Notes: a model not told the origin generated them from the letters alone. Positions 54,261-63,429 are shown, counted from the first letter of the stretch. The stretch is 64,000 nucleotides of DNA from RPQJ01 sp963698735 (GCA_963698735.1 CAVOSA010000029.1:62001-126000); one strand, 5' to 3'. Numbers and translations: made by a program.

Positions 54261-55346
54261 CTACTCCCGCCATTCCCGGAATGCGGGCGACTCCACCAAA
54301 CGCCACTCGCCCGGCCGGCCCGTGCGCTCCACGAACAGCACCGGCACGCGCAGTTGCGTTGCCCAGGCGAGACCGGCTTCGCTGCCCATCACCATGAGGG
54401 CCGTGGCGTAGGCGTCGGCACGGATGGCGTTCGGGTGAATCACCGTGACCGACGTCAGCACCCCCTCCACCGTGCCTCCCGTGCGCGGATCGATCGTGTG
54501 CGAATAGCTGCGACCGGCGGTGTCAATGCGCGTGTCGCGGTAGTCACCTGACGTGGACACCGCGGCATCATGCAGACGGATGCCGACGAGCGGCTTGCGG
54601 TCCGTGGCGAGCGGCGCTTCCACCGCGATGCGCCACGGGCCTCCCTCGGGTCGTTGCCCGTGCGCTCGAACCTCGCCACCGATCTCGACAATGAAGTCCG
54701 TGTGGCCTGCCGCCAGCAGTTCCTCGGTGATGCGATCGACGGCGTAACCGGGCGCGATCCCGTCGACCGTCAGTCGCATGCCCGCGGCCCGCTTGCGGAA
54801 TGCCGCGCGCGGCGCATTGCGCAGCTCGAGCTTGTCGTAACCCACGCTGCGGCGCGCAGCCGCAAGTTGTGCGGCCGCCGGTGGATTGAAGGCAACCGGC
54901 AAGGTCCCGTCCACTGCGCCGGGACCGTACCCCCACAGTGCGAGCAGCGGCGCGACCGTGATGTCGAACGCGCCACCGGTGAGCTCACTGGCGTCACGCG
55001 CTTCCTTCAACACGGCATACAGCGTGGGCGACACGTCCTGCCAGGCCTGCGTCTCGTCGCGGTTGAGCGCCGAGATTTCGCTCGCCTCGTCGTAGGTCGA
55101 GAGCTGGCGGTCGGCGTCGAGCAGCACCCGGTCGATGATCGACTGCACTTCTTGGCGCGCATTGCCAGAGCCCGCGCCCGACACCGTCACGTGATAGGTC
55201 GTCCCCATCGTCGGACCGGTGAACTGTTGCTGCTCTGGCGTCCGCGAACACGCCGCCAACGCCAGCATCGTCCCGACGGCTGCGATGAACCGCGCGGTTC
55301 GCGTCCCTGCCCGGCCATGACCTCCATGCGGCGCAGACACGGTCAC
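54261..55346 (-). CDS. apbE: FAD:protein FMN transferase ApbE
   Basis: 361 residues. Covalently attaches FMN to flavoproteins such as NqrB/NqrC or RnfG. Lipoprotein signal (ALAACSRT). Family motifs GPTMGTTYHV, LSTYDEASEISALNRDE, TGGAFDITVAPLLALWGYGP, VDGIAPGYAVD and the Mg-binding C-terminal DAYATALMVMG. It starts with GTG in a GTGA overlap with the upstream acyl-CoA ligase. No nqr or rnf genes are seen here. Confidence 0.95.
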   Translation of the reverse strand: MTVSAPHGGHGRAGTRTARFIAAVGTMLALAACSRTPEQQQFTGPTMGTTYHVTVSGAGSGNARQEVQSIIDRVLLDADRQLSTYDEASEISALNRDETQAWQDVSPTLYAVLKEARDASELTGGAFDITVAPLLALWGYGPGAVDGTLPVAFNPPAAAQLAAARRSVGYDKLELRNAPRAAFRKRAAGMRLTVDGIAPGYAVDRITEELLAAGHTDFIVEIGGEVRAHGQRPEGGPWRIAVEAPLATDRKPLVGIRLHDAAVSTSGDYRDTRIDTAGRSYSHTIDPRTGGTVEGVLTSVTVIHPNAIRADAYATALMVMGSEAGLAWATQLRVPVLFVERTGRPGEWRLVESPAFREWRE

Positions 55347-56914
55347 TGCTTCGCGATCGCCGCCTTGCCGCCGCGCAGGACGAACTTCTGGATCTTGCCG
55401 GTGGCCGTCTTCGGCAGTTCGTCTACGAAGGTGAAGACCGTGGGCACCTTGAAGTGCGCGAGCACCCCGCGCGCGAATTCGCGCGCCGCCGCAGCGTCGA
55501 GCGTCTGGCCTGGCCGGAGCACGACGAACGCGTGTGGCGATTCGCCCCAGCGCTCGTGCGGCATGCCGACGACCGCCACTTCGAGGACCGCCGGATGGCG
55601 CAGCAGTGCGCCTTCGACCTCGATCGAGGAGATGTTCTCGCCGCCGCTGATGATCACGTCCTTGTAGCGGTCGCGGATCTCGACGTAGCCATCGGCGTGG
55701 ACGACGGCAGCGTCACCGGTGTGAAAGTAACCGCCGCGAAAGGCTTTCTCGGTCGCCTCCCGATCGTTGTAGTACCCCTTCATGACGACGTTGCCGCGGG
55801 CGACGATTTCGCCGAGCGTCGCGCCGTCCCACGGCACGTCGTGCATGGCCTCGTCCACCACGCGCAGTTCGCCCGAGGTCATGAGTTCCACGCCCTGGCG
55901 CGCCTTGATGCGGGCGCGCTCGCCCGGCTCGAGCGCTGCGTGCTCGGGCAGCGGCGCACTGATCGAGATGAACGGCGAGGTTTCCGTGAGCCCGTACACC
56001 TGGGTGACGTTCCAGCCGAGGTCCCCTTCGATGCGTTCGATCGTGGCGGCCGCGGGCGGCGCTCCTGCCGTGAGTACCCGCACGCCACGCCGCACACCCA
56101 GCCGACTCGCCTCCGGACCGTTCGCGATCGCAATCAGCACCGTCGGCGCCGCGCACAACATCGTGATGCGTTCGGCATTGACCAGCCGGTAGATCGCGGC
56201 CGCCTCGACCTGGCGCAGGCAGACGTGAGTCGCGGCGGCGGCCGTCCCGATCCAGGTGTAGGTCCAGCCGTTGGCATGGAACATTGGCAGCGTCCACAGG
56301 AAGCGATCGGCCGGCGACAACGGAACGTGCGCCAGCGTGCCAACGCAGTTCACCCAGGCATTGCGGTGCGTGATCATCACGCCCTTCGGGCGCGAGGTGG
56401 TGCCGCTCGTGTAGTTGATCGAGATCAGGTCGCCCTCATCGATGTCCGGCCTTGCGAACTGCCCATCGCTCGCGGCGAGCAACTGCTCATAGTCGAGCCA
56501 GCCCGTCTTGCGGCCTTCGAGCGCAACGAAGTGCTCGACCGTGGTCATCTGGTTGCGGACCTTGTCCACGGTGTCGAGGTAGTCCGAGTGCACGCACAGC
56601 ACCTTGGTGCCGCTGTGGTTCGCCAGGTAGACGAAGTCCTCGGCGACCAGGCGATAGTTCATCGGCACGATCACGGCGCCGAGTTGCGGTACCGCGTAGT
56701 ACTGCTCGAGGTGCTGGTGCGTATTGGGCGCGAGCGTCGCGACCCGGTCGCCCTGCTTCACGCCGAGTCTTGAGAGCGCGGCCGACCATCGGTCGCAACG
56801 CTGCGCGAACTCTGCGTACGTGAGGCGGAGATCGCCGTCGACCACGGCCTCACGGGCGCCGTGGATCTTGCGCGCGCGGCGCAGGAAGTCGAGGGGTGTG
56901 AGGGCGGTTTCCAT
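55343..56914 (-). CDS. Acyl-CoA synthetase (AMP-forming)
   Basis: 523 residues, ANL superfamily. Motifs: YTSGTTSRPKGV (P-loop), YGLTETSPF, YFHTGDAAV, RYKDVIISGGENISS, and the catalytic Lys near the end (PKTATGKIQKFVLR). It belongs to the medium-chain / fadD3-like group; the substrate is not predictable. Its stop overlaps apbE. A partial palindromic repeat lies 39 bases upstream of its start. Confidence 0.93.
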   Translation of the reverse strand: METALTPLDFLRRARKIHGAREAVVDGDLRLTYAEFAQRCDRWSAALSRLGVKQGDRVATLAPNTHQHLEQYYAVPQLGAVIVPMNYRLVAEDFVYLANHSGTKVLCVHSDYLDTVDKVRNQMTTVEHFVALEGRKTGWLDYEQLLAASDGQFARPDIDEGDLISINYTSGTTSRPKGVMITHRNAWVNCVGTLAHVPLSPADRFLWTLPMFHANGWTYTWIGTAAAATHVCLRQVEAAAIYRLVNAERITMLCAAPTVLIAIANGPEASRLGVRRGVRVLTAGAPPAAATIERIEGDLGWNVTQVYGLTETSPFISISAPLPEHAALEPGERARIKARQGVELMTSGELRVVDEAMHDVPWDGATLGEIVARGNVVMKGYYNDREATEKAFRGGYFHTGDAAVVHADGYVEIRDRYKDVIISGGENISSIEVEGALLRHPAVLEVAVVGMPHERWGESPHAFVVLRPGQTLDAAAAREFARGVLAHFKVPTVFTFVDELPKTATGKIQKFVLRGGKAAIAKQ

Positions 56915-56952
56915 GCGGAACGTTCCTGGCGGGCCAAGCTGGGATGATGCCC

Positions 56953-56976
56953 CCTCTCGCGGCTTGCCGGGAGAGG
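56953..56976 (-). repeat. Palindromic repeat, intergenic copy
   Basis: Same 10-4-10 layout as the gluQ and sucB cores (CCTCTCGCGG, 4 bases, CCGGGAGAGG), one mismatch between arms, without a clear tail. It lies upstream of the acyl-CoA synthetase gene. Confidence 0.65.
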
Positions 56977-57012
56977 ACTGGCGTCAGGTCTTCCGCGTCA
57001 ATGGGCGGCCTG

Positions 57013-57043
57013 AAAACGCGAACGCCCCGCTTTGCGGGACGCC
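57013..57043 (-). terminator. Duplicate tRNA-Ser terminator
   Basis: Stem GGCGTCCCGC/GCGGGGCGTT (one mismatch) with AAA loop, then TCGCGTTTTC on the minus strand. It is a copy of the terminator at 57203-57233 and follows the tRNA-Ser relic. Confidence 0.65.
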
Positions 57044-57051
57044 GTCGATTT

Positions 57052-57171
57052 TGGCGGAGAGGGTGGGATTCACTCGGCCCGCCGTAGCGCGCCTCGCCCC
57101 ATTGGGGCGCCCTCGTCTGCTGGCGCGACGAGGGCGTGCTCATCCGCCTCGCGGATGAGTCGAACCCACGT
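57052..57171 (-). pseudogene. tRNA-Ser 3'-end relic with hairpin insert
   Basis: 57052-57071 is identical to the last 20 bases of tRNA-Ser including CCA. 57160-57171 matches the next T-arm bases (TCGAACCCACGT). Between them are about 88 extra bases made of consecutive hairpins: GCCCC/GGGGC (57096-57108), a perfect 10-bp stem (57108-57117 with 57127-57136) and a perfect 9-bp stem (57139-57147 with 57151-57159). The rest of the tRNA is missing. This holds the longest gene-free stretch of the window (56915-57242), with the palindromic repeat and terminators. Confidence 0.75.
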
Positions 57172-57202
57172 CCCGTGGGTCCTCACGTCCACCCTCATGG
57201 CC

Positions 57203-57233
57203 AAAACGCGAACGCCCCGCTGGGCGGGGCGTT
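57203..57233 (-). terminator. Intrinsic terminator of tRNA-Ser
   Basis: Perfect 10-bp arms (57211-57220, 57224-57233), 3-base loop, followed by TCGCGTTTTGG on the minus strand. It begins 10 bases after the tRNA-Ser CCA end. Confidence 0.8.
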
Positions 57234-57242
57234 GGGCGATGT

Positions 57243-57334
57243 TGGCGGAGAGGGTGGGATTCGAACCCACGTACACCCGTTAAGATGTAACTGGAATTCC
57301 AGTCCAGCGCCTTCGACCACTCGGCCACCTCTCC
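57243..57334 (-). tRNA. tRNA-Ser (GGA)
   Basis: 92 bases with encoded CCA and a long variable arm as expected for Ser. Acceptor GGAGAGG/CCTCTCC, anticodon stem CTGGA/TCCAG with loop CTGGAAT (anticodon GGA), T arm GTGGG-TTCGAAT-CCCAC. It lies 71 bases after dapA on the same strand. Confidence 0.97.
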
Positions 57335-57405
57335 GGACAGGGGGCGCAAGGGTACACGGCCCTCGACCACGCGGCTAGCCCGTCGCGACCGGTGCTGTTG
57401 CGCAA

Positions 57406-58287
57406 TCAGGCAAAGCTCACGCCCGACGCCTTCATGGCGGCCAGGAGCTCGTCCTCGAGCCGTTCGGACAGGGGTGTCAACGGCAGCCGGATGCCCCGCT
57501 CCATCAGTCCCAGCCGGGCCACGGCCCACTTGACGGGGATGGGATTCGCTTCCAGGAACATGGCGAGGTGCAGCGGCATCAGTCGTTCGTTCAGTGCTAG
57601 AGCGTCCGCGTGCCGGCCGGCCATCGCGGCGACGCACAGGTCGTGCATCGCGCGCGGCGCAACGTTCGCCGTCACCGAGATCACGCCGCAGGCACCCCGC
57701 TTCATGAGTTCGGCCGCCGTCGGGTCGTCCCCGCTCAGCAGCAGGAATCCGGGCTTTGCAGCGCCCAGGATCGACTCGGCCCGCGACAGGTCGCCCGTCG
57801 CCTCCTTGATGCCGACGATCCGCGGATGCCCGGAAAGCCGGACGACGGTCTCCGGCAGCATGTCGCACACGGTGCGCCCAGGCACGTTGTACAGAATGAC
57901 CGGGATCTGGACCGCATCCGCAATGGCCGTGAAGTGCCGGTAAAGCCCTTCCTGCGTCGGCTTGTTGTAATAAGGCACGACCGTCAGCAGGCCATCCGCG
58001 CCGGCCGCCGACAGTGCGCGCGACAATTCGATGCTGCCGGCCGTGGAATTCGTGCCGCTGCCGCCGATCACCGGCATGCGCCCGGCGACCCGTGCCTTGG
58101 CGCGCCGGACCAGTTCGACCACTTCGTCACGCTCCAGGGTGGGGGATTCCCCGGTGGTGCCGCCCACCACGACGGCATCCGTGCCCTCGGCGACGTGGAA
58201 ATCCAGCAGGCGGTCCCAGGCCTGGAAATCGACGGACCCGTCCGCCCGCATGGGCGTCACGAGTGCCGGGATGCTGCCCTTGAACAT
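57406..58287 (-). CDS. dapA: 4-Hydroxy-tetrahydrodipicolinate synthase
   Basis: Condenses pyruvate and aspartate semialdehyde in lysine and peptidoglycan precursor synthesis. 293 residues, TIM barrel. GGTTGESPTL (substrate-binding Thr pair), YYNKPTQEGLYRHF (catalytic Tyr) and VGIKEATGDLSR (Schiff-base Lys). It is divergent from gcvR, as in E. coli. Confidence 0.97.
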   Translation of the reverse strand: MFKGSIPALVTPMRADGSVDFQAWDRLLDFHVAEGTDAVVVGGTTGESPTLERDEVVELVRRAKARVAGRMPVIGGSGTNSTAGSIELSRALSAAGADGLLTVVPYYNKPTQEGLYRHFTAIADAVQIPVILYNVPGRTVCDMLPETVVRLSGHPRIVGIKEATGDLSRAESILGAAKPGFLLLSGDDPTAAELMKRGACGVISVTANVAPRAMHDLCVAAMAGRHADALALNERLMPLHLAMFLEANPIPVKWAVARLGLMERGIRLPLTPLSERLEDELLAAMKASGVSFA

Positions 58288-58400
58288 TCTGCGGCCTCGG
58301 TGGGATGACTGCTCATGCTACTGAAGCGCGGAGCCGCGAAGCAAGGCACAATCGTGGTTCACGCGCGCCTGCCGCGCCGCTAAACTGGGCTCGAGCATCC

Positions 58401-58931
58401 ATGAAGCAACTGATCGCGATCTGCGCCATTGGCAACGACCGGACCGGGCTGGTCTACGACCTCACCCGGGTCGTCGTCGAATGCGGTGGCAACGTCCTCG
58501 AAAGCCGCATGACGGCGCTCGGCAACGAGTTCGCGATGCTGCTGCTGGTCGCGGGCAACTGGCACACGCTCGCCAAGCTCGAGGGCGAACTCGCCAAGCT
58601 CGGCGAGGCCTCGGGCCTCACGATCACGGTGCGCCGCACCGAGCAGCGTCCGCCCCGCGTCGACATGGTCACCTACTCGGCCGACGTCGTCTGCCTCGAC
58701 CAGCCGGGCGTGCTGCATGCGTTGTCCGGCTTCTTCTCCTCGCGCGGCATCGACGTGGGCGACATCACCACCCGCACCTACAACGCCGCACACACCGGCG
58801 CACCGATGTTCTCCGTCTACATCGTCATTCACGTGCCGACGCGGATCCACATCGCCGCGCTGCGCGAGGAATTCATGGATCTCTGCGATCACATGAACCT
58901 CGACGCCATCCTCGAACCCGTCAAACCCTGA
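58401..58931 (+). CDS. gcvR: GcvR-like ACT-domain regulator
   Basis: 176 residues with two ACT domains (about 5-80: CAIGNDRTGLVYDLTRVVVECGGNVLES; about 92-170: VVCLDQPGVLHALSGFFSSRGIDVGDI, each in pieces). In E. coli GcvR binds glycine and holds back the activator GcvA of the glycine cleavage operon. Followed by bcp after 7 bases, the same pair and order as in E. coli. Confidence 0.9.
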   Translation: MKQLIAICAIGNDRTGLVYDLTRVVVECGGNVLESRMTALGNEFAMLLLVAGNWHTLAKLEGELAKLGEASGLTITVRRTEQRPPRVDMVTYSADVVCLDQPGVLHALSGFFSSRGIDVGDITTRTYNAAHTGAPMFSVYIVIHVPTRIHIAALREEFMDLCDHMNLDAILEPVKP

Positions 58932-58938
58932 GCCGTCC

Positions 58939-59412
58939 ATGACCGACAAGACCGCAAGCCTTGACCGCAAGGTGCCCGCCTTTGCGTTGCCCGCCAGTGG
59001 CGGCAAAAAGTGGAAGCTGGCGGATGCCGCCGGCAAGAACCTCGTTGTCTACTTCTACCCGAAAGACAACACCTCGGGCTGCACCAAGGAAGGCGAAGCC
59101 TTCCGTGACCTGTACGCAAAGTTCAGGAAGGCAGGCACCGAGATCGTCGGCGTCTCGCCGGACAGCGTCGCTTCGCACGACAAGTTCATCGCCAAGTACG
59201 ACTTCCCGTTTGCACTGCTCGCGGACGAGGAGAAAGCCGTGTGCCAGCTCTTCGGCGTCTGGAAGGAAAAAAGCATGTACGGCCGGAAGTACATGGGCGT
59301 CGAGCGCAGCACGTTCCTGCTCGACGCCAAGGGCGTGCTGCGCCGCGAATGGCGCAAGGTCAAGGTGCCCGGCCACGCGGCAGAAGTGCTCGCCGCCGTG
59401 GCGGAACTCTGA
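58939..59412 (+). CDS. bcp: Peroxiredoxin, BCP type (one conserved Cys)
   Basis: 157 residues. Peroxidatic Cys48 in NTSGCTKEGEAF; the position five residues on, Cys in most BCPs, is Glu here. Another Cys (102, EKAVCQLFGVW) could resolve, as in the alternative BCP mechanisms. It probably shares a transcript with gcvR. Confidence 0.92.
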   Translation: MTDKTASLDRKVPAFALPASGGKKWKLADAAGKNLVVYFYPKDNTSGCTKEGEAFRDLYAKFRKAGTEIVGVSPDSVASHDKFIAKYDFPFALLADEEKAVCQLFGVWKEKSMYGRKYMGVERSTFLLDAKGVLRREWRKVKVPGHAAEVLAAVAEL

Positions 59413-59460
59413 CGCCGTGCCCACCCTCCCCGTCCCCCACCGACTACTGCGGAGTCCTAC

Positions 59461-60885
59461 TTGGCCAAGCCCCGGAAGCAGATCGAACCGCGCAGGATCT
59501 ACGTACTCGACACCAACGTCATGATGCACGACCCCTCGGCCATCTTCCGGTTCGAGGAGCACGACATCTTCATTCCGATGACGGTGCTCGAGGAACTCGA
59601 CGCCGGCAAGAAAGGCTTGTCGGAAGGCGCGCGCAACGTGCGCCAGGTCAGCCGCTTCCTCGACGAGCTGATGGCGAACACGGACAAGCTGCAGATCGAC
59701 CGCGGCATCGAATTGCCGGTGGCCAAGTACGCACCCGGCGGCAAGAAGCCGCCGACCGGCCGGCTGTATTTCCAGACCAAGCAGCTCAACGGCAACCTGC
59801 CGGCCACCCTGCCCGGCCACGGTGCCGACAACGCCATCCTCGCGCAGACGCTGGCGCTGCAGCAGGAACACCGTGACGCGCGCGTCACGCTGGTGTCGAA
59901 GGACATCAACCTGCGCATCAAGGCCGCGATCCTCGGCGTGCGCGCCGAGGACTACTACAGCGACAAGACGATCGAGGACGCCGACCTCCTCTACACCGGC
60001 GTCGAGAAGCTGCCCGCGAACTTCTGGGACAAGGCCGGCCGCAAGCTCGAGTCCTGGCACGAGAGCGGCGGTCGCACGTTCTATCGGGTGCGCGGCAAGC
60101 TCGTCGCCAACTGGGCACCGAACCAGTTCGTGTACCAGCCGGACGATCACGGCCTCGAGGGCATCGTGCGCTCCATTGAAGGCGAGTCCGCCGTCATCGA
60201 AGTCGCCCGCGATTACCGCAGCGAGCGCCACGGCGTCTGGGGCATCAGCGCGCGCAACCGCGAACAGAACTTCGCGCTCAACATGCTGCTCGACCCGGAG
60301 ATCGACTTCGTGACGATCCTCGGCCCCGCGGGCACCGGCAAGACGTTGCTGACGCTCGCGGCCGGGCTCTCGCAGGCGCTCGAGACGAATCGGTATTCCG
60401 AGATCATCATGACCCGCGTGACGATACCGCTGGGCGAGGACATCGGCTTCCTGCCGGGCACGGAAGAGGAAAAGATGGAGCCCTGGATGGGCGCACTGAT
60501 GGACAACCTCGAGGTCCTCACGCAGAGCCAGGAAGGCGGCAGCTGGGGTCGCGCGGCAACGAACGACCTGCTGCGCAACCGCATCAAGATCCGTTCGCTC
60601 AACTTCATGCGCGGCCGCACGTTCCTGAACCGCTACCTGATCCTGGACGAGGCGCAGAACCTCACGCCCAAGCAGATGAAGGCGCTGGTGACCCGCGCCG
60701 GCCCCGGCACCAAGCTGGTCTGCCTCGGCAACATCGCCCAGATCGACTCGCCCTACCTCTCGGAAACCACCTGCGGCCTCACCTACGTCGTCAATCGCTT
60801 CCGCGGCTGGAAGCATTACGGGCACATCACGCTGACGCGCGGCGAACGCTCCCGGCTCGCGGATTTCGCGTCCGAGACCTTATAG
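59461..60885 (+). CDS. PIN-PhoH fusion (PhoH2-type ribonuclease/helicase)
   Basis: 474 residues. N-terminal PIN domain (about 10-150) with metal-binding acids in YVLDTNVMMHD, VLEELDAGKKG and HGADNAILAQ. C-terminal PhoH ATPase (about 250-470) with Walker A GPAGTGKT and Walker B YLILDEAQNLTPKQ. PhoH2 proteins unwind and cut RNA in an ATP-dependent way and are often linked to toxin-antitoxin genes, but no antitoxin-size gene precedes this one. The start is TTG with GGAG 6 bases upstream. Confidence 0.93.
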   Translation: MAKPRKQIEPRRIYVLDTNVMMHDPSAIFRFEEHDIFIPMTVLEELDAGKKGLSEGARNVRQVSRFLDELMANTDKLQIDRGIELPVAKYAPGGKKPPTGRLYFQTKQLNGNLPATLPGHGADNAILAQTLALQQEHRDARVTLVSKDINLRIKAAILGVRAEDYYSDKTIEDADLLYTGVEKLPANFWDKAGRKLESWHESGGRTFYRVRGKLVANWAPNQFVYQPDDHGLEGIVRSIEGESAVIEVARDYRSERHGVWGISARNREQNFALNMLLDPEIDFVTILGPAGTGKTLLTLAAGLSQALETNRYSEIIMTRVTIPLGEDIGFLPGTEEEKMEPWMGALMDNLEVLTQSQEGGSWGRAATNDLLRNRIKIRSLNFMRGRTFLNRYLILDEAQNLTPKQMKALVTRAGPGTKLVCLGNIAQIDSPYLSETTCGLTYVVNRFRGWKHYGHITLTRGERSRLADFASETL

Positions 60886-60931
60886 GCCCGTCCGAGGAAC
60901 CCTCGACGGGTCCGGCTGTCAGAGGGTGCAC

Positions 60932-62494
60932 ATGAGTCTCAACAACGCCATGCGCCGGCTGCTGCCACACCTGGCCGCCCTCACCCTGCTGGCGGGGCTG
61001 CCCGCGCTGGCGCACGCCCAGAAAGCACCCACCCAGGACCAGTTGCCGGAAATGGGAACCGCCGCGCAGGAGGCCCTGAGTCTCGACGACGAAAACCGCA
61101 TCGGCCGCATGGTCATGCGCAACCTGCGCGAAAACGGGCTGGTCCTCGACGACCCGGAAGTCCATGAATACATCCAGTCGCTCGGTCTCAGGCTCTCGAG
61201 CCTGGCGCAGGACGGCAACCGCAACTTCAATTTCTTCGTCGTCCGCGACCCCGCCATCAACGCGTTCGCGCTGCCGGGCGGGTTCGTCGGCATCCATTCG
61301 GGCCTGATGCTCGAAACCCGCAACGAGAGCGAACTGGCCGGTGTGCTGGCGCACGAGGTCGCGCACGTCACGCAGCGGCACATCGCGCGCGGCCTCGAGG
61401 CCCAGTCGCGGGCCAACCTGATGTCGACTGCCGCCGTGCTTGCCGCGATCCTGGTCGGCGCCGTCGGCGGCGGCAGCTCGGATGCGACGATGGGCGCCAT
61501 CACCGCGGCGCAGAACATGGCCGCGCAGAGCAGCATCAACTTCACCCGCGACAACGAATACGAGGCAGACCGGATCGGCATCGGCGTGCTTGCCTCTGCG
61601 GGGTTCGATCCCAACGCGATGCCCGCGTTCTTCGACACGATGTTCCGCCGCACGCAGCTGGCTCCGGACCGCGTCCCTGAACTGCTGCGGACCCACCCGG
61701 TCACCAGCAACCGCATCGCCGAGTCCAAGGACCGGGCATTGCAGTATCCACCGGCCAACGTGCAGGACAGCCTGAGCTACGCGCTGATGAAAGAGCGCAT
61801 CCGCGTGCTGCTGGTCAACCGCAACGGCGACGCGCGCGAGTACTACAAGGCGCTCGGCGACAACCAGGCCGACCTGTCCCTCGCCCAGACCTATGGCCTG
61901 GGACTTGCCCAGCTGTACGGCAACGAGGTTGCGGCCGCCGAGAAGACGTTCGAGAAGTTGCGCCACGAGTACCCGGAAGTGATGGCGTTCCACACGGCGC
62001 TCGGCCAGGCGCAGCTCTCGGCCGGTCATACCCAGGCGGCCCTGGAAACGCTCGAGCGGGCGCGCGTACTCGCGCCGCGCAACGTGCCGGTGACCGTTCG
62101 CTACGGCGAGGCGCTGATGCAGGCGGGCCGACCGAAGCGGGCTCACGAAGTGCTGCTCGACCTCTTCAACAACGTGCCGCCGACGCAGGAACAGATTCGC
62201 CTGACGGCGATGGCTGCCAACGCGGCGGGCGACGTGGCCGACGCCTATTCCTACATGGCCGAGTACCACCTCATGGGCGGCGATCTCATGCTGGCCATCA
62301 ACCAGCTCGAGCTCGCGTTGTCCGTGCCCGGCATCACCGAGGTCCAGCGCTCGAAATTCGTGGCCCGGCTCAAGGAAGTGCGCGAATGGTTGCCAAAAGA
62401 ACGCAACCGCGTCGAAGCCACCGGGCGAACAAGCCCCCGTCAGGCCAGCGTTCTCCGGGCTGAGGGGCGCCCAACGGTTAGAATGGACGTCTGA
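60932..62494 (+). CDS. bepA: Periplasmic metalloprotease/chaperone BepA-like
   Basis: M48 protease with TPRs, 520 residues. Signal peptide (to ALAHAQ, residue 30). Zinc motif HEVAH (141-145) and the downstream Glu in DNEYEADRIGI. TPR-rich C-terminal half (about 280-490). BepA assists or degrades LptD and BAM substrates in outer-membrane assembly. The ATG at 60932 is preferred over a GTG two codons earlier. Confidence 0.93.
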   Translation: MSLNNAMRRLLPHLAALTLLAGLPALAHAQKAPTQDQLPEMGTAAQEALSLDDENRIGRMVMRNLRENGLVLDDPEVHEYIQSLGLRLSSLAQDGNRNFNFFVVRDPAINAFALPGGFVGIHSGLMLETRNESELAGVLAHEVAHVTQRHIARGLEAQSRANLMSTAAVLAAILVGAVGGGSSDATMGAITAAQNMAAQSSINFTRDNEYEADRIGIGVLASAGFDPNAMPAFFDTMFRRTQLAPDRVPELLRTHPVTSNRIAESKDRALQYPPANVQDSLSYALMKERIRVLLVNRNGDAREYYKALGDNQADLSLAQTYGLGLAQLYGNEVAAAEKTFEKLRHEYPEVMAFHTALGQAQLSAGHTQAALETLERARVLAPRNVPVTVRYGEALMQAGRPKRAHEVLLDLFNNVPPTQEQIRLTAMAANAAGDVADAYSYMAEYHLMGGDLMLAINQLELALSVPGITEVQRSKFVARLKEVREWLPKERNRVEATGRTSPRQASVLRAEGRPTVRMDV

Positions 62495-62540
62495 CGCACG
62501 GCCGGCTCGGCCATCCCGCCACCACTGCAAGGTTTCTTCT

Positions 62541-63386
62541 ATGTTCCGCAACATGAGCTGCCCGTCGGGGCCGCTGACCCGATGGCTTGCTGCAGCCGTT
62601 GCCTTGGCGACACTCGCGCTCGGGGGTTGCGCGACGACCAATGCGGACGGCACGCCGCGCGAGAGGAACCCCGACCCGTTCGAGCCGGTCAATCGCGGCG
62701 TCTTCCGCTTCAACGACACGATCGACCGCTATGCGCTACGGCCGGTCGCCAAGGTCTACGCCCAGTACACGCCCAAGCTGGTGCAGCAGGGCGTCGGCAA
62801 CTTCTTCTTCAACCTCGGCACCCCGACCACGATCCTGCACCAGTTCCTGCAGGGAAAATTCAAGGAGGGCTGCCAGGACACCGCGCGCTTCGTAATGAAC
62901 ACCACGCTCGGCTGGGGCGGCGTCATCGACGTGGCCTCTGGCGGCACCTCGCTGCCCAAGCACGAGGAGGACTCCGGCCAGACGCTCGGCTGGTGGGGCG
63001 TGCCGCCCGGACCGTTCCTGATGCTGCCGTTCCTCGGGCCGGCGACGGTCCGCGACACGCCGGCGCGAATCGCCGACGATTTCACGCAGCCCTTCCGCTG
63101 GTACGACTCCGGCGCGGAGCGCTGGTTCTCGCTGGGCCTCAGCTTCGTCGACCGGCGCGCGCGCTACCTGCCGCTCGACAAGACCCTCGCGCAGACCTAC
63201 GACCCGTACGCGTTCATCCGCAACGCCTATCTGCAGCGCCGTCAGTACGCCGTCTTTGACGGGAATCCGCCCGTCGACCCAAAGGACGACGAGGCGAGCT
63301 GGACCGAGGAGGCGCTCAGGGAAGACGCCGCTGCGCCCGCCGACGAAACGCCTGCCGACGCAGCGAGTCCGCCCGAGAAGCAGTGA
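62541..63386 (+). CDS. mlaA: Outer-membrane lipoprotein MlaA (VacJ)
   Basis: 281 residues. Lipobox LALGGC (Cys30). The family body includes NPDPFEPVNRGVFRFND, NLGTPTTILHQFLQGK, LPKHEEDSGQTLGWWGV and YDPYAFIRNAYLQRRQY in pieces; the tail is acidic and Ala/Pro-rich. Removes misplaced phospholipid from the outer leaflet and hands it to MlaC. Other mla genes seem to lie just past the right end on the opposite strand. Confidence 0.96.
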   Translation: MFRNMSCPSGPLTRWLAAAVALATLALGGCATTNADGTPRERNPDPFEPVNRGVFRFNDTIDRYALRPVAKVYAQYTPKLVQQGVGNFFFNLGTPTTILHQFLQGKFKEGCQDTARFVMNTTLGWGGVIDVASGGTSLPKHEEDSGQTLGWWGVPPGPFLMLPFLGPATVRDTPARIADDFTQPFRWYDSGAERWFSLGLSFVDRRARYLPLDKTLAQTYDPYAFIRNAYLQRRQYAVFDGNPPVDPKDDEASWTEEALREDAAAPADETPADAASPPEKQ

Positions 63387-63429
63387 CTCGCGGCCTGCCT
63401 ATGTGCTTGCCCAAGTCCAGACGGCTGAG

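Noticed and set aside
57052..57171. tRNA containing a self-splicing intron
   Set aside because: The insert is too short and made of simple stems, and the 5' two-thirds of the tRNA are missing.
57013..57334. Attachment sites of a present integrative element
   Set aside because: The two tRNA 3' copies are only about 190 bases apart, with no integrase or cargo, so at most a scar remains.
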